Source: Eucalyptus grandis (taxonomy: Eukaryota > Streptophyta > Magnoliopsida > Myrtales > Myrtaceae). From it: DNA of 64,000 nucleotides. Location: positions 315,001 to 379,000 of the forward strand of contig NC_052622.1 in assembly GCF_016545825.1 (NCBI RefSeq), in the 5' to 3' direction. Both the position numbers and the translations under genes were made by a program. Shown here in pieces: positions 35,571 to 48,604 of this stretch (the first letter of the stretch is position 1; each line of letters begins with the position of its first letter). Below the pieces are notes generated by a model. The model was not told where the DNA came from and searched no databases. It saw only the letters and a list, made by a program, of their open reading frames with translations.

Positions 35571-38506
35571 TCATTTCTCCTCAAACTCAACATCAATAAT
35601 GTCAGGTTCAGACTTTGAAGAAGTGTTGCGTCTTCCACCACCTGGGAACCCATCTCGTGAAAAGAAGTCCCCTTTTGGCTGCCATACAATGTTCCCACAG
35701 TTGGCACAACGAACAATTTGGTTTTTGTATCCAACAAACTGCCTTTTACAAGCTGGACAAGCACCCTGTGGCCATCACAAGGTCAGAAGTTTCAGAAATC
35801 CTAGAAGACAAATTCCTCTGAGCTTCCAGTCAAGAAGTTCACTAAAGTTCAAATATTTCGTGTGCATTCACATCTTACATAGAACTGCTTTTGCAGATTC
35901 TAATAGCAATAGTTTAACCAAAATTACCACTGCAGCACATGCAATTGTGAATTATCTGCTTTATTGCTCATTGATAGACAGCAGTTCGTAATCTGATGTG
36001 AAGTAATGTGTTCAATTTTATCTTCCATGCACTTTCTTTTTAACAGTTCTCGACCCAATCACTGTCCTTCTAAGAACTCAGTACACAACTAAAGAACAAA
36101 ATAAATTTTAGATTTCTCTATTTGAATTACGGAATTTTAATGCCAGGGGAACAATACTATTGACACTGGGTTTCATGTGGGGAAGAGAAACATACATTCC
36201 AACTAAATAGTGTTCAAATATAGACAGAAAACTAACTCAGAGGCAGGAAGAGAAGCCCTTCCCGCCCATTATAGTGAACTAAATATGAAATTAAGGAGGT
36301 GACTTCACGGTTTAAGACAACTCTTTCTCCCGTTTCAATGTATAGTCTTCCGAAATCCTTACTTTTTTTTTTTTTTTATCATGGATCGTTATTAAACTAT
36401 TTCTCTGTTCAATATGGGATCATGATTAATTGGGTGTTTAGTACAACCCGCTTGTTGCAATGCCCACTTGTAATCTGTCACATCATTTAATATATCAAAT
36501 ATGTGAACCGTTCTCAATATACCTACACAAAAATAGTAGAAGAAACCCTGCCCTACAATACACATGCATTAGACATTTAAAACACAAAGTTCTGCTTTTA
36601 ATTAAAGAAAGTAAAGGTAAAATAAATACCTTGATGATGAGATTATTGGCAACTGTTCCAATGAGAAGGGGACCAGCAAAAGGCAGAATCCAGGTAGCAA
36701 ATATCAGACATCGGAAGAGCCATCCAGATAATGCAAACCAGAGGAAAAAAATTGTCTACAGACAAGGACAAGGAAACAGATAGAATGTGAGCCATCAATT
36801 GGCAAAAGAATCTTCAAGCAAAAAATACAGACTGAGAATCTGATAGGAACAAGAACAAACAAGACTTGATGCAGATAAATGTAAATGCATGGACTGCTCA
36901 ACTCAAGAATCTTAGAGTTACTCCACTATCTACTTAATAAGAACCAACTCTCGATAAGAGAATCAAATTCCTCTGGGGGAAAAGCAGATAACCCTGAATC
37001 ATTGAGCATAATAGGAAGAGTTATACACATAGACTACATCTTCCTTGTCAATTTTCTAGAGGCATCATGAAGAAATAAATCACACAAATAATACCATCAA
37101 GATAAACATGTAATATTTAAGTTACATATGATACTCACTGCAAAGCCTCTTCCTAGTGGTGTCTCCATAAAATCATTGATCTCCCTTCTGTACTGCAAGT
37201 GAAAGAAAAAAGAGCTTGTGAGTATAAATACAAACATCAAGAACAGAGAAAAAGAAGGAAGGGGGGGGGGAGCCATGCAATTTGCGCAAACCTTGCAAAC
37301 ATCAGTGGACTTCTGGCTAACTAGGAGAAGAAGAGAACTAAAACAAATTCCAATGAAGGGAGAGCGACACCTTTCACAATTATTTCTAGGTCGAGTCCTA
37401 AAGTAAGTGATTTCGTTGAGTAAATGAGATCTTTTTCTCATAAATGTCTGATGTAAATGGAAAGGTACTCTCTTGGTATCACTTGAACTGAATCCTTCCC
37501 CATTTTAATGCTGAAATGGTAACGTCAATTTCTCTCCATTGACAAAATATTTAAAAACTAAATCTGGATTATATCGTCTGGAGGTGTGAATACAGAAACT
37601 TGCCCTAAAGCCTTGGAATCGTAGCACAAGTAGAGTAGATGGAAACACAAAGCAACAATTTCATTAAAATCTTATTCAACATAAACTCTAACAGGGTGCA
37701 TGTCATTCATCACTCTTCCAATCATCCAAACCAAGCAAAAGCAGAGCATCTCCAACAAGGTCCTCTTTTGCTTTTGAACAAGCATTACTTCTTGCTACTA
37801 AGCTAACACCGGCCAATTCAATTTCACAATTCTCAGAATTACAATGGAGCTCAGAAGTTTTACCAAATACAAGGGCAGGATAACATCTCAACCTCTTCCA
37901 CTATAAAATGAACCGACTAAGCTTAAAAACGTCATCCATACACAAGCAGAGAATCAATTCACAAGCAATTCCGCTGCACATAAAGCACCTAACGGCAGTG
38001 AACGTCATTTTCATTTGCATCATTTCGTCATCCAATCAAAACGAGTAGAAAACAATAAAAAGAAGACGCCCAGCTCATAGGCTCGTCTCCCACACGACCG
38101 CGATTAACTACAGCAAGTGCTTACCCTCGGCCAGTTCCTGCTGAAATCCAGAGTGAAAGTCCGCCACCGCTGTCCGATCTCGAACTCGCGGTCGATCTCG
38201 CGCGCTCTATCGGACGCCGATTGAGCCACGGCGCCGAGCCGCCGGGAGACGGAGTAGCGGCGGTCGATGCGCTCGGCGGTCTTCCTGGCCTCGAAGATGA
38301 AGAGCTCGAAGCGGTCGTTGGCGCTCCGCCATGCGTCCCTCCAGGCCTCGCCCGAGGCGACTCGCTGGGCGAAGTGGTTCAAGTCGCTGCGCCGGAAGGC
38401 CAGGACGGGGGGGGGGCGCGGCGCGGGTGGGGAGGCGCGCGGGCCGGACGCGACGGGGTCGGGCGGGCAGAGCGGGGTTCCAAGGGAGGCTTGTGGTCGT
38501 AACCAT
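35571..38506 (-). CDS. Plant membrane protein with C-terminal zinc ribbon; exon 1 frameshifted
   Basis: Four exons: 38506-38125, 37192-37139, 36755-36630 and 35765-35571, about 251 residues if read through. Exon 1 ends with a charged helical region (RVASGEAWRDAW, FIFEARKTAERIDRRYSVSR). Exon 3 encodes two membrane segments (TIFFLWFALSGWLF and IFATWILPFAGPLLIG). Exon 4 has a four-cysteine zinc ribbon, CPACKRQFVGYKNQ then CANCGNIVW, and an acidic tail IIDVEFEEK. I recognise it as a conserved plant family, likely plastid, but know no function. The only ATG (38504-38506, MVTTTSLPW...) is one frame off from the conserved part. The shift maps to a run of ten C's (minus strand) at 38407-38416; nine would restore the frame. 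This could be a sequencing error or a real mutation. Confidence 0.8.
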
Positions 38507-39833
38507 CGCCACCACCACACCGCAAGTAAAGAATTTAGGGGAAAGAAAATGAACTCGGCTTGTTTTGGAAAATCAATATACCAAAACTTTAATTTAATTC
38601 AATTTAGTTTTTTCTATTTGCTTTGGAAGATTGTGGACTGCTCTGCGGCTGTTACCGCGCTCCTTTTTCTTTTCTCTTTTCTTTTTTTCCCGGTTAGCCA
38701 AAATGTAGAGGACAGTTGTAGTGGGTCAATGATTCGGGTCGGGTCAATTGCTAGTTATCGAGAATTGGGCCTTCGAAAAAATGAGACGGCCAATCAAACT
38801 TGGGAATGACAATTGAATGGGATGGGAGCCGGGAATGATCCAAGAGTCATCGGTTTTCAAGCAGTCCTGGTTCAGAAGGATCAGTTCTTCATTTATGAAA
38901 TTAGAAATCGGAATGGTGTTCCCTAAAATCGATCGGTTTCTCGAATGGACTAATGATAACGGTGAAGACATGCAATAGGCAACATGAAAAGCATATTTTT
39001 TGTAACAATTAACAGCGTGGGTAAACTCCATGGGTAGATGTTAGTGGATTTTGCAATAAGGTAGTTGAAGTTCAAATTACATCCCTCAATACATTACACT
39101 TTTAACTTTTTATGATCGAAATGCTTAGGTCAAAATTTGACAATTTTCTATTGGAGGGTCTATGTGATGCACACGTGGTCAATTTTCAAGATATCATGTT
39201 ATCGCCTCATTAGTCATTCATTGGCTCATATCCTATCTAAAATGCACGAATTTAAAAAAAAAAAAAAAAAACATAAGCCTAATTGAATTGATTGATAGAA
39301 ATTAAAACTCAATGATCTGGTGATAAAATCATTCTAAAGTTTAGTGACCATAGGGGAAATTCACCCCTTCACATCTTACTTCTCCCAATGAGAAGTTCCT
39401 CATGAAACCCGTAAGAAAGAAATGAGCTTTTCAATTATATACCCACCGAAAGTGTAAAAGCAAACGCCAGGCCCATGGGGCTTGGGTCATACCCGACCCG
39501 ACCCGAAACCCGCAACAGAGAAGAGGCTCGCGAGGCGGCTCGACCCGACTCGCCGCCTCGAGCGGATATAAATAGGCAGAAGACAAGACGGATTCGGATT
39601 CAACGGCTCCTCCAGCCGATAAGGCCATCGCAGCTCTCTGCTCTCGACAGAGAGCGCAAGGACCCCGGACATTCATCGTCGTTCATCACCGTAGCATTCT
39701 CCAGCCTGGTCTTCGCTTCCGTCCAGGGCTTTAGGGTTCATCTTCGCTCTGTTCGGGACGCCCGCCTTCTCTTCTTCTCCTTCACCTCGCCTTTGATACG
39801 TTTCTCCAAAGCTTTCTTGCCCGTTCGGCCGCC
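38507..39833. other. Divergent upstream region of the zinc-ribbon gene and TOC34
   Basis: The two genes start outward from this 1.3-kb stretch. The right end, near TOC34, is GC-rich. The middle (about 38800-39420) is AT-rich with a poly-A run near 39254 and no gene that I can see. Confidence 0.5.
39567..39574 (+). promoter_or_regulatory. Probable TATA box of TOC34
   Basis: TATAAATA lies in GC-rich surroundings 260 bp before the TOC34 ATG, which would give a 5' UTR of about 230 bp. It is in the right orientation and the best match in this region. Confidence 0.5.
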
Positions 39834-41715
39834 ATGGCGTCCCAACTCATTCGCGAATGGACGGGGATTCAGCAGTTTCCGGCTGCCACTCAGACCAAGT
39901 TGCTTGAATTGCTCGGCAAACTCAAGCAGGAGGTTTCGCTTCTTAATTTTCCGATATTGATGCCTATACAAACGTTTTTGGTTCGGTTTTGCAAGCACGT
40001 TAGCGAGTGAATTGCGATGCTGCGAGTGCACGCCTAGCGTTTCTTGCGTTTTGTGCTTGCCCTGCAGTCCCTGTTCGGATGTTTTGAAAAGCATGGTTTC
40101 GGTACATGTGTGGTTCTAGATCGGTTCGTCCTCTTTTGCCAATATATGTTACTTCATGGCCTTCTGTCTCGAACCAGTTCAAAAGATTATTATTATTATG
40201 TGCGAATGGAAATGCCTGAACGGCTAATTTCACATGCTTAGGAACTGCCTGTTGCGGTGGAATAAGTTTCCAATGCAGTAGCATGCTCCTCGAGCGGTTC
40301 TGCGCTTTCATTTCTTTGGGGGACATAATTTTTGTACCGTTCTCGCAGAATGTCAGCACCTTGACAATCCTGGTGATGGGGAAGGGGGGTGTCGGAAAAT
40401 CGTCCACTGTTAATTCAATTATAGGGGAGAGGGCTGTTGCCGTCAGTGCTTTTCAGGTACATGGTTTTGTTTTAATCCATGTTGATGCTGTTGCGGTAGT
40501 CTAATACTTAATATTTGTCTTGTAGTCAGAAATTCCAAGACCTGTGATGGTTTCACGCTCGAGGGCTGGTTTTACGCTCAATGTTGTTGACACTCCTGGG
40601 CTCATAGAAGGGGGATATGTTAATGACCAGACTCTTGAGAATATAAAGCGGTTGGTCTTAGCTTCATCCATCAATTCTCTTGACTTATCTGGATTGTCTT
40701 ACGTTTCTTTCCGTTCTGTGCAGCTTCCTTATGAACAAGACCATAGACATTCTCCTGTATGTGGACCGATTGGATACATATAGGGTGGATAACTTGGACA
40801 AGCAGATCGTTAAGGCCATTACAGAGAGTTTTGGTAAAGAGATATGGAAAAGAGCCCTGGTTGTCCTAACGCATGCTCAGCTCTCGCCACCTGATGCTCT
40901 GGAATATGATGTTTTCTTTGCTAGAAGATCAGATGCCCTTCTTAAAATTCTTCGATCTGGAGCCAGGATAAAGAAACAAGATACCTGGGTACGTTGGTCT
41001 TTACCTAAAATTAAGCTCCTCAGCTTTTTCCCTGATGAGCTTGTGCTCAACCTATAGCGTACAACTTTCATATGTTTTCTCAGAGATTTCTCTCAACATC
41101 GATTCTTTGCTACTTGTATTGTAATGCATAAAATTTCGTCTTAAGAGATTATTCAATTTTTATTTGTTATTGCCAGGGTGATGCCATTCCTGTTGCCTTG
41201 GTTGAGAACAGTGGGAGATGTAATAAGAATGAAAACTATGAAAAGGTCAGACGCTATTCACTATGAGTTATCACCTTTTTATTGTTTATGATTTGGTTGT
41301 CTGAGCAGCCATTGACGAAATTTATTGTGCGCCTTCTGCGCATAGGTTCTTCCTTGTGGAACAGCTTGGATTCCCAATTTAGTTAAAACAATCACGGAGG
41401 TCGCATTAAATGGAAGCAAAGCTATATTGGTAAACAAGAAGCTGATTGAAGGGCCAGACCCCAATAGAAGATGGAAAGAATTTATACCATTAATTTTTGC
41501 ATTCCAAGTAAGTTGCTACGAAACAGTCATATTGCTCTTTTCCACATCATCCACCAGACAGTAGTTGATGCAAGCTCTTTATCGTTTTGTTTGGTTGTTA
41601 ACAGTACTTCTTCATCATTAAGCCTCTACAACAGGCAATCAAGAATGATATCGCAAGGGAGACAAGACCAGCATGGGAGCTGAGAGATGCTGGGTTGCCT
41701 AGTCGAAAGTTTTAA
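39834..41715 (+). CDS. TOC34: TOC34-type GTPase of the plastid outer envelope
   Basis: Seven exons, 39834-39932, 40349-40456, 40526-40650, 40724-40988, 41177-41245, 41346-41507 and 41605-41715, join in phase to 312 codons, the normal family length. The AIG1/Toc34 GTPase domain shows the P-loop GKGGVGKSST (exon 2), the switch region ending DTPGLIEGGYVND (exon 3), and LLYVDRLDTYRVD and VVLTHAQLSPPD (exon 4). The C-terminus has the membrane anchor FIPLIFAFQYFFIIKPLQQA, which fixes the protein in the outer envelope with the GTPase facing the cytosol. There it acts with TOC159 and TOC75 as a receptor for preproteins entering the plastid. It corresponds to Arabidopsis TOC33/TOC34. All catalytic motifs are intact and the start MASQLIREW matches the family start. 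Confidence 0.96.
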
Positions 41716-42565
41716 TCAACTATAATGTTCGTAAATTTTGTTATTGTCAATGTTGAAACTGCTTCTCTAGGATTTGTGTTGAGCGTGTTGGCCACCTGCG
41801 GATGGAACTTTCTGGCAGTTTGTTATCTGAGGTTCTTTTTCTACATCATAGAACAGTGAAGCAATTCAATCTGCAAATCTCCCCTTTTGACTCCATCCAC
41901 TCTTATATAGGATCACCGTGCAGACTGGAATGCAGTAGAATGATGGTTAAGTTCAATAGAAAATGGAACTCAATCAAGCAAATACTGTCACGTCTTACAT
42001 GACTGGCTCAACATGGATGCTCACACACATGAGTGCACCCAGCAAGTATTCACAATGAGGCTGTCAGTGGGTCTAAACGGATGGCTAATCCTCTGCTGTT
42101 TCTCTGAGTTGTTGTGGGACAAAGCTAAACATTATCAGATACCCTGGTTTTGTAGTTATAAGGGCTCCATAAATCAGGACATAGCCGTCGGAGCGATAGC
42201 TTATTTACAGGCTTTCCACTTCATGAATCGATGTTAGATGCTTCTTGAGAGACTGAACTTCCGTTGGAGTGCTCCACCATGTGTTCTCGTATACTCAGAC
42301 AACCATCGTAATCAATTCCCCTTTATCTGTGTGACTACGTCTTTTGGCCCCGTGGTTCTTGACTATAGAGGATCTGTGTGTTTCGCCCATTTTCTTTTGT
42401 TGGCAATTTTTTGGGGCTTCACTTGTTCTTTTAGCATTCAGTATATGGAATCAACTGGTTACTAGAGCTTCCTTCGCATGTGATTCTCGAAGTGCATCCA
42501 TGTCCACCTCTGTTTTCTCAGATATGACGTTTATGAATTCCCCTGTTTTATTGTTGATCATCAGT
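41716..42565. other. Downstream of TOC34
   Basis: Probably the TOC34 3' UTR followed by spacer. The small open frames here are not backed by splice sites or known motifs. Confidence 0.5.
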
Positions 42566-42655
42566 GTTTAGCAGAGCCATTTCAAGCCGTTTCTTACACT
42601 TTGCTCTTAGGAGTTGTCAGCATGAGCTTCTGACCCAGTCTTTATTTCATCTAGG
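42566..42655. repeat. Left edge of the Fe-SOD duplication (copy 1 side)
   Basis: This 90 bp (CAGAGCCATTTCAAGCCGTT, then CTTTGCTCTTAGG) matches 57287-57370 next to Fe-SOD copy 2. It is the farthest piece of the duplicated flank. Everything from 42656 to 54605 separates it from Fe-SOD copy 1, and most of that is inserted DNA. Confidence 0.75.
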
Positions 42656-42994
42656 GGTGAGCACTAATCCTAGTTCAATAGTCTCAGTTCAGCCCGGAAA
42701 TCGGACTGAACTGGCCACGAAAACAGGTCCAGTTCCCTCGGTTCCTCCCTATTTCCTCCTTTGCTCTTGTATTGGCTCGATTTCATGATTATTATTATTT
42801 TTTTGCCTTTTCTTGTATGTGTCTATGTGGAGAAATCTTGTGGTGGAGATAGTGAGGATTGTAAAAGACCCATCTTCTGAATTTTACTTATTGGAGACCA
42901 AAAAATAATAATCTTCAACATATTTGCACATAGGAAAATGAAGAAAAATTCAATTGAGTTCAAGTCTTGGCTTTTTCTCATCCTTCTTAGAAGG

Positions 42995-43345
42995 GTTAAT
43001 ATCACAGAAAATCATAATAATGCCCATTGTGATATAAATATCCTGAACTTTTTTTTTATGTCACTAAAAACTTAAACTTACCCATTGTGACACAAATTTC
43101 CCAATTTGTTTTTCTTATCAAAAACCTCGAATTTATATTAGTGAGACAAATATACCATAGATGGAATTGAAATAGCAAATATATAGGTTACACATGTATA
43201 AGTTTTGATTTTTTTGTAATACAAAAAGTTGGGGGTAATTATCACAGTGGGCTTTTAGACTATAGGTGACACAAAGAAAAGTTTTGGGTATTTATTTCAC
43301 AATAAGTATAACTTATGGTGTTTTGTAGCATTTGTCTTTCTTAAA
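42995..43345. mobile_element. AT-rich foldback MITE
   Basis: The left half contains CCCATTGTGACACAAATTT-like units and the right half contains reverse-complement-like units (TATTTATTTCACAATAAGT), so it folds as an imperfect hairpin. It is non-coding. Its exact ends are uncertain. Confidence 0.5.
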
Positions 43346-43559
43346 ACTCCCGGACTTGAAGAAGGGGGATAATAAAGGCGCGACATTAAACTTCTTTCAA
43401 GTTTAAAAGAAATGAAGAAATAAATAAACACCTGATGGGGTCCTAGCGATCCAAATTGGTTCTAGGGTTCAGTTCCGCAAATTGATCTTAATTGTGTAAG
43501 TTCCAGATTTTATGGTAAGAATTGACTCATCTTAGAACTGATCACCCTTACTTTATTGA

Positions 43560-45400
43560 CATTACTTCCTATCAAAATGATGATTGAATTGCAAAGTCAA
43601 AGGATCAGTTCATTGAGTTGTTGTGCAATATATATATACACGCACAAGTATTTGTTTACAGAGTCAAAAACAAGTTAGGACATAATAAGAAACAAATAAA
43701 CTAGAGCACATGCAGTTGGGATATGTGGTTATTAGCTCAATCTTAGAAATCACAATTTGAGTTTTGAATTGGGAATATCATCTCTGTATTACGCCCTTGC
43801 ACGATGGAATGATATGCCTATCTTAGAACGGATTGATCTTTGATGGGGACATGACAAATTTGTAAGAGGCTCGGGAACCTGATCTTGCACAAAGTGAAAA
43901 ATCAATAGATATATGCTTCAAACAGGAGTGAAAGATAGGATTCACGCTAAGATAAATAGCTTCGATGTTGTTGCAGCTAGTGGCGTGATGGCAAAACGCA
44001 ATTGAGCTCCATCGAAAACGACATCCCTTCAGTAAAATTTTCATTGAAGTCGGGTCAAAACATTTATGCGTATTGTATTGAGTTTTTTTTTTTTTTTGGT
44101 CAGAGTATTGTATTGAGTGGAGTACCTAAGAATACACAAGAACAAGACATGGAAGCAAGTTTATGACGAGCATAAGGTTTTAACGTTGGAAACATAAACA
44201 CCTGTAGACCCTCAGTTTGCGATAATTAAGAGTTCGATGAAGAAGTATCTCGAAATTGGAACGAAAATCCAAAATTAGTATGAAGAGTAGATTTATCAAA
44301 AAAATAGTAGTGAGAAGACACGCCACCAAAGCTTAATAGATCAAAAGCATGAGAAAGAAGGGTGAAGCATTGTAATAAGTGAAACATTTTGTTTGAAGTT
44401 GGGTTAAAACATTTAGACGCATAGTATTGAGTAGAATACCTAAGAAACACAAAAGAACAAGACTTTGGAGCAAGTTTATGACGAGCATAAGGTTTTAATC
44501 ATGAAAGACACAAACACTTAAAGACCCTAAGTTTGTGAAAATTAAGAGTTCAGTGAAAGTCTCCCTTGAATGGAGAACGAAAACTCAAAATTGGTATGGA
44601 GGGTCGATTTATTAAGTAAGTGGCAATGAGAAAGGCATGTGACCAAAATGTTAATGAAATGGAAGTCCGAGAGAGATTAGTGAAGTTGATTCAATATTAT
44701 GTTGATGGATCGTAATATTTACCGAATCCATTATGTTGAGGAGTATAAGGTGCGATAACAAAATGAGCAATGCCATGATGGGAAAAAAAATGGTCAAATA
44801 TGATGAATTCACCTCTATCATCAAAATAAATTGTCATAGTTTTTTCACTAAAGAGATTTTCAACAAGAATTTGAATTTAATACAGAGAGCATGGACATTA
44901 GATTTTCATTGAAGTGGATACAACGGGGTATATTTTGTAAAATGATCAACGGAAATAACATAAAATCAATGTAGAAATGACATGAACTGATGAATCGCAT
45001 GGTAAAAAGTAAAAGATAAAATAGCACACCGTTGACGTACCCCAAAAGATCGTACCCCATGAGCAAGTACATGAACCGAGCAAAGCCATGGACGGTGAGC
45101 GCTTGACAGGGAGTTGGCAGGCTGTGTTGATAGCAATTAGGGTCGAGATATTAGCGGAGGTAGTTTATTAGGGTGATATTTTTGGCCATGATGGTATCAT
45201 TACATCAATTTTATCGGGTTGTCGTATACTATATACATGCTTGTTTATAGAATCAAAAACAAAATAAAAGATAATAAAATCAAAATAAAATATATGCGAT
45301 TGACATTAATGGGTTGTTAGCTCAATGTTAGAAATCACAATTTTGAGTTTTGATTTGGGAACTATGTCTCTAGATGACTGGACATATTTTTCATCTTTTA
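43560..45400 (-). mobile_element. Decayed copia fragment, reverse orientation
   Basis: On the minus strand, 45000-44700 reads like a broken copia integrase core (LVENLFSEKTMTIYFDD, then HGIAHFVIAPYTPQHNG). 44040-43820 reads like the end of RNase H (LSVNPIFHSCLKHISIDFHF). Reverse transcriptase is missing. Two related stretches of about 170 bp, at 43620-43790 and 45210-45370 (sharing TTAGAAATCACAATTT and GAGTTTTGA), flank the fragment and could be remains of the LTRs. A 250-bp segment is also duplicated at 44055-44300 and 44402-44650. Confidence 0.65.
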
Positions 45401-47254
45401 TAGCAATTAGTTGGTCATAATAACGCTATGCAGGTCAAGTTTCTTTAAAGAGTAGCCAAAACAGGAATGGAACATTTGTTAAGGACCTGTTTAGAAACTG
45501 ACCATTGGCTTATTATGTTTTTATATTCCTAGAAATAATAAAAGAACAGAAATCAGTTTAGTAACGTCAACTAATTTTTCTACTTTCTAACATAGATTTA
45601 CTCTTAAGAATAGATTTGCAACATAATGAAAAATTAGAAAAAAATTATTTCTTTGTTCCCGCAAACAATTATAGAATTAAGTAATTTTTTTTTTGTCTTT
45701 TCTTTTATTTTCTTCTTCTTTCTCCTCTAACCTAGGCTTGATGATGACTTAGGACATGCATGACAACGTTTCTATTTCTCGATTTTCCTGTTTCTCTATT
45801 CCCCAAAACAAGTTTGAAACAAAAATCCGTTTGATAACGCCATTTCATTTTTTTTTTTTTTTGGAATAAATTTCTATTCTAGAAATATATTTGGAATAGA
45901 AATCATAAATTAAATTTTTAGTTTTTTCTATTATTGGAACAGTAATGAGAAATCAAAACTTTATTTATCGTTCACTCTCATCATCATCTGTCGCCCACTT
46001 GCCACCCGTGGGATGTCAAACGCCCGCCGCCGGTTTCCGACCGCCCGCCACCGACCCAGGCCATCAGCCGCTCACCATTGACCGCTAGCCATCGAACGCT
46101 GGTTGTCAGCCATCGGACTCCAACCGCTCGTCATCGACAATCGACTACCAAATGTTGGACGGTTGTTGGCCGCTCATCGCCAACCATCGGACACTAGAGG
46201 CCCACCGCTGACCACTAAACATCCCTCGCTAACCGCCCGTCAATCACCACCAATTGCCACTTACCAGCCACTGGACTCCGATTGTTAGCCTCCCACCGCT
46301 GGCCGTCGGACTTCGGCTGTTGGCCACTCGTCGCTAGCTGCCAGTTGCCAGCCTCCGGACGTCGAACGTTGGACACCGAACTTCGAATGTTGGGTGCCAG
46401 ACGCTGGATGCTAGACTCCGACCACCCATCATCAATTGTCAAACGCCGAACGTCAATCACTAGATATCAGAGTCTAGCCACCGAATGCCGGTCGTCACCG
46501 CTCCTAGAAATAAAAAATGTATTGTCTTATCAAACGAATTTTTACTCTAGAAATAAAAATTCTGAATCGTTATCAAATATATTTCTTTGCTGAGAAACTC
46601 GTCCATGGAATAGAAATTGAGAAAAATTTCTATTCCATGGACGAAGTTTCTCAACAAAAAAATTCATTTGATAACAATTCAAAATTTCTATTTCTAGGAG
46701 TGGCAACGACCGGTGTTCGGTGGCTGGAGTCCGACGTTCGACGTCCAGCGTTTGGTGACTGGTGGCGAGCGGCCAAAGTTCGGAGTTTGGCGTCCAGCGC
46801 TAGAGTCTGGTGATCGGCGGTGAGAGGCTGAAGTCCATAGTCCGACATCGGAGTTCGACGACCAGCAACCAGCGTCTAATGTTCGGAGCTCGACGTTTGA
46901 CGTCCGACATCTGGAGTTCGGCAACTGGAGGCCAATGGCAAGTGGCAGGTGACCAACATCCGGCGACCGGTGTCAAGGGGCGGATGATCGATAGTGGACA
47001 TCAGGTGGTTGGGGGTGAGCCTCCGGCATCCAACGATTGGTGATGAATGGCCAACGACCGGTGAATGTTTTGCATCTAATGATGGGTAGTCGGAGTTTGG
47101 TGGCCGGCGGCCAATGGCTAATGGTCAGGGCCAATGGTTGGTGGTCAACAACTAGTAGTCAAGGCTGGTGGCAGGCGGCCGACGATTAGTGATGAGCGTC
47201 CGGCATCCCACGGGCGGCAAGTGAGCGATAAAAAAATTTTGATTTCTCATTTTT

Positions 47255-48604
47255 GTTCTAGAAATAGAAAAGCTAAAAATTTTAACTTATGATTTCTACT
47301 CCAAATCTATTTCTGGAATAAAAATCTGTTCCAAAAATAGAAAAATGAAATTGCATTACCAAACGGATTTCTATTCCAAACCTGTTCCGATGAACGAAAA
47401 AACAGAGAAATAGAAAAACAGAAATGTTGTCATGCGCGTCCTTAGCTATGTAGCATCGACACGGACACGTGACACGTGACACGACACGACACAACACGTC
47501 GACACGTCATTTCTTAAAAATAGAGAATTTCGACACGTTCCGACACGTTATATATTAGATATATTTTTATATATAAATACATAAATAAATAATAATAAAA
47601 ATAGCCTAGAATTAATTTACACAAAAAATATTAAATAATATCATTCATTATTTTAATTTGTTACAATAATACACAAAACTTAGAGGAAAAAAACATTGTT
47701 TAAAGAAAAATGCTGAAATGATATTTTTAAATTTATTTATTTATCATAGATAGCATTTTTTATTACTTCTTTCAGAGTAAAAGACTTTTAAAATAAAATA
47801 AAACAATTCTAAAAAAATAAAATTGAAAAAAAAAATTGACCCCGTGTGTGTATATTTATAGCAATTTTATTACTTCTTTTATTACTTCTTTTGTGTATAT
47901 TTATATTTTGACCCCTCAAGTATTATAAATTTTTAAAATTGACCCCGTGCGTGTCGGAATCACGTGTTGGAATTCCGGACTCGCGTGTCGAGCGTGTCGG
48001 AAAGAGTTGACCACGTGTCGGATTTTGGACACTCGTTGACTGCGTGTCGGAGCGTGTCGGACACGTGTCGGACACGTGTCGGAGTGTCGGACACGACACG
48101 AAGATTTCCGGAGAGTGTCCGTGCTACATAGGTCCTTAGTAACCAGCTAGAGGAGAAAGAAGAAAAAGAAAAAAAGGAAAAAAAAATCTCATAAAATTAT
48201 TCAAAAAAATTAAAAAAATTTCACGTAACAAAAATATTTGATGTCGTACTAAATACATTCCTATTCTTTTTCTATTATGTTCTAGAAATAGAAAAGCTAA
48301 AAATTTTAACTTCTGATTTCTATTCCAAATCTATTTCTGAATAAAATTTTGTTTCAAAAATAGAAAAATGAAATTACGTTACCAAACGGATTTCTGTTCC
48401 AAACCTGTTCCAGAGAACAGAAAAACAGAGAAATAGAGAAACAAAAATGTTATCATGCACATCCTTAGTAACCGGCTAGAGAAGAAAGAAGAAAAGGAAA
48501 AAAGGAAAAACATATCATAAAATTATTCATAAAAATTAAAAAAATTTAACGTAACAAAAATATTCGATGTCGTACTAAATACATTCATATTCTTTTCTAT
48601 TATG
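47255..48604. repeat. Tandem duplication inside the right arm of the foldback
   Basis: The sequence starting GTTCTAGAAATAGAAAAGC at 47255 recurs at 48279 and the match runs for about 330 bp to 48604. Only the first copy carries the 686-bp insertion (47446-48131), so that insertion is younger than the duplication. Confidence 0.75.
47446..48131. mobile_element. Non-autonomous DNA transposon, 686 bp, nested in the foldback
   Basis: The ends CTATGTAGC and GCTACATAG are perfect inverted repeats, continued less perfectly (CACGGACAC / GTGTCCGTG). The flanking direct repeat GTCCTTAG (47438-47445, 48132-48139) is 8 bp, as in hAT elements. The related uninterrupted sequence near 48459 (CATCCTTAGTAACCGGCTAG) shows the unfilled site. 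Inside are AT-rich parts and, near the right end, tandem GTGTCGGACAC-like units. No coding capacity. Confidence 0.85.

Noticed and set aside
38207..38520. GTG-started and alternative frames in exon 1 of the zinc-ribbon gene
   Set aside because: A GTG start is not expected for a plant nuclear gene. The frames are better explained by the C10 frameshift.
46103..47043. Open frames of 60-100 codons in the GC-rich arms of the foldback
   Set aside because: They are built of degenerate repeats, appear on both arms and both strands, and have no recognisable domain.
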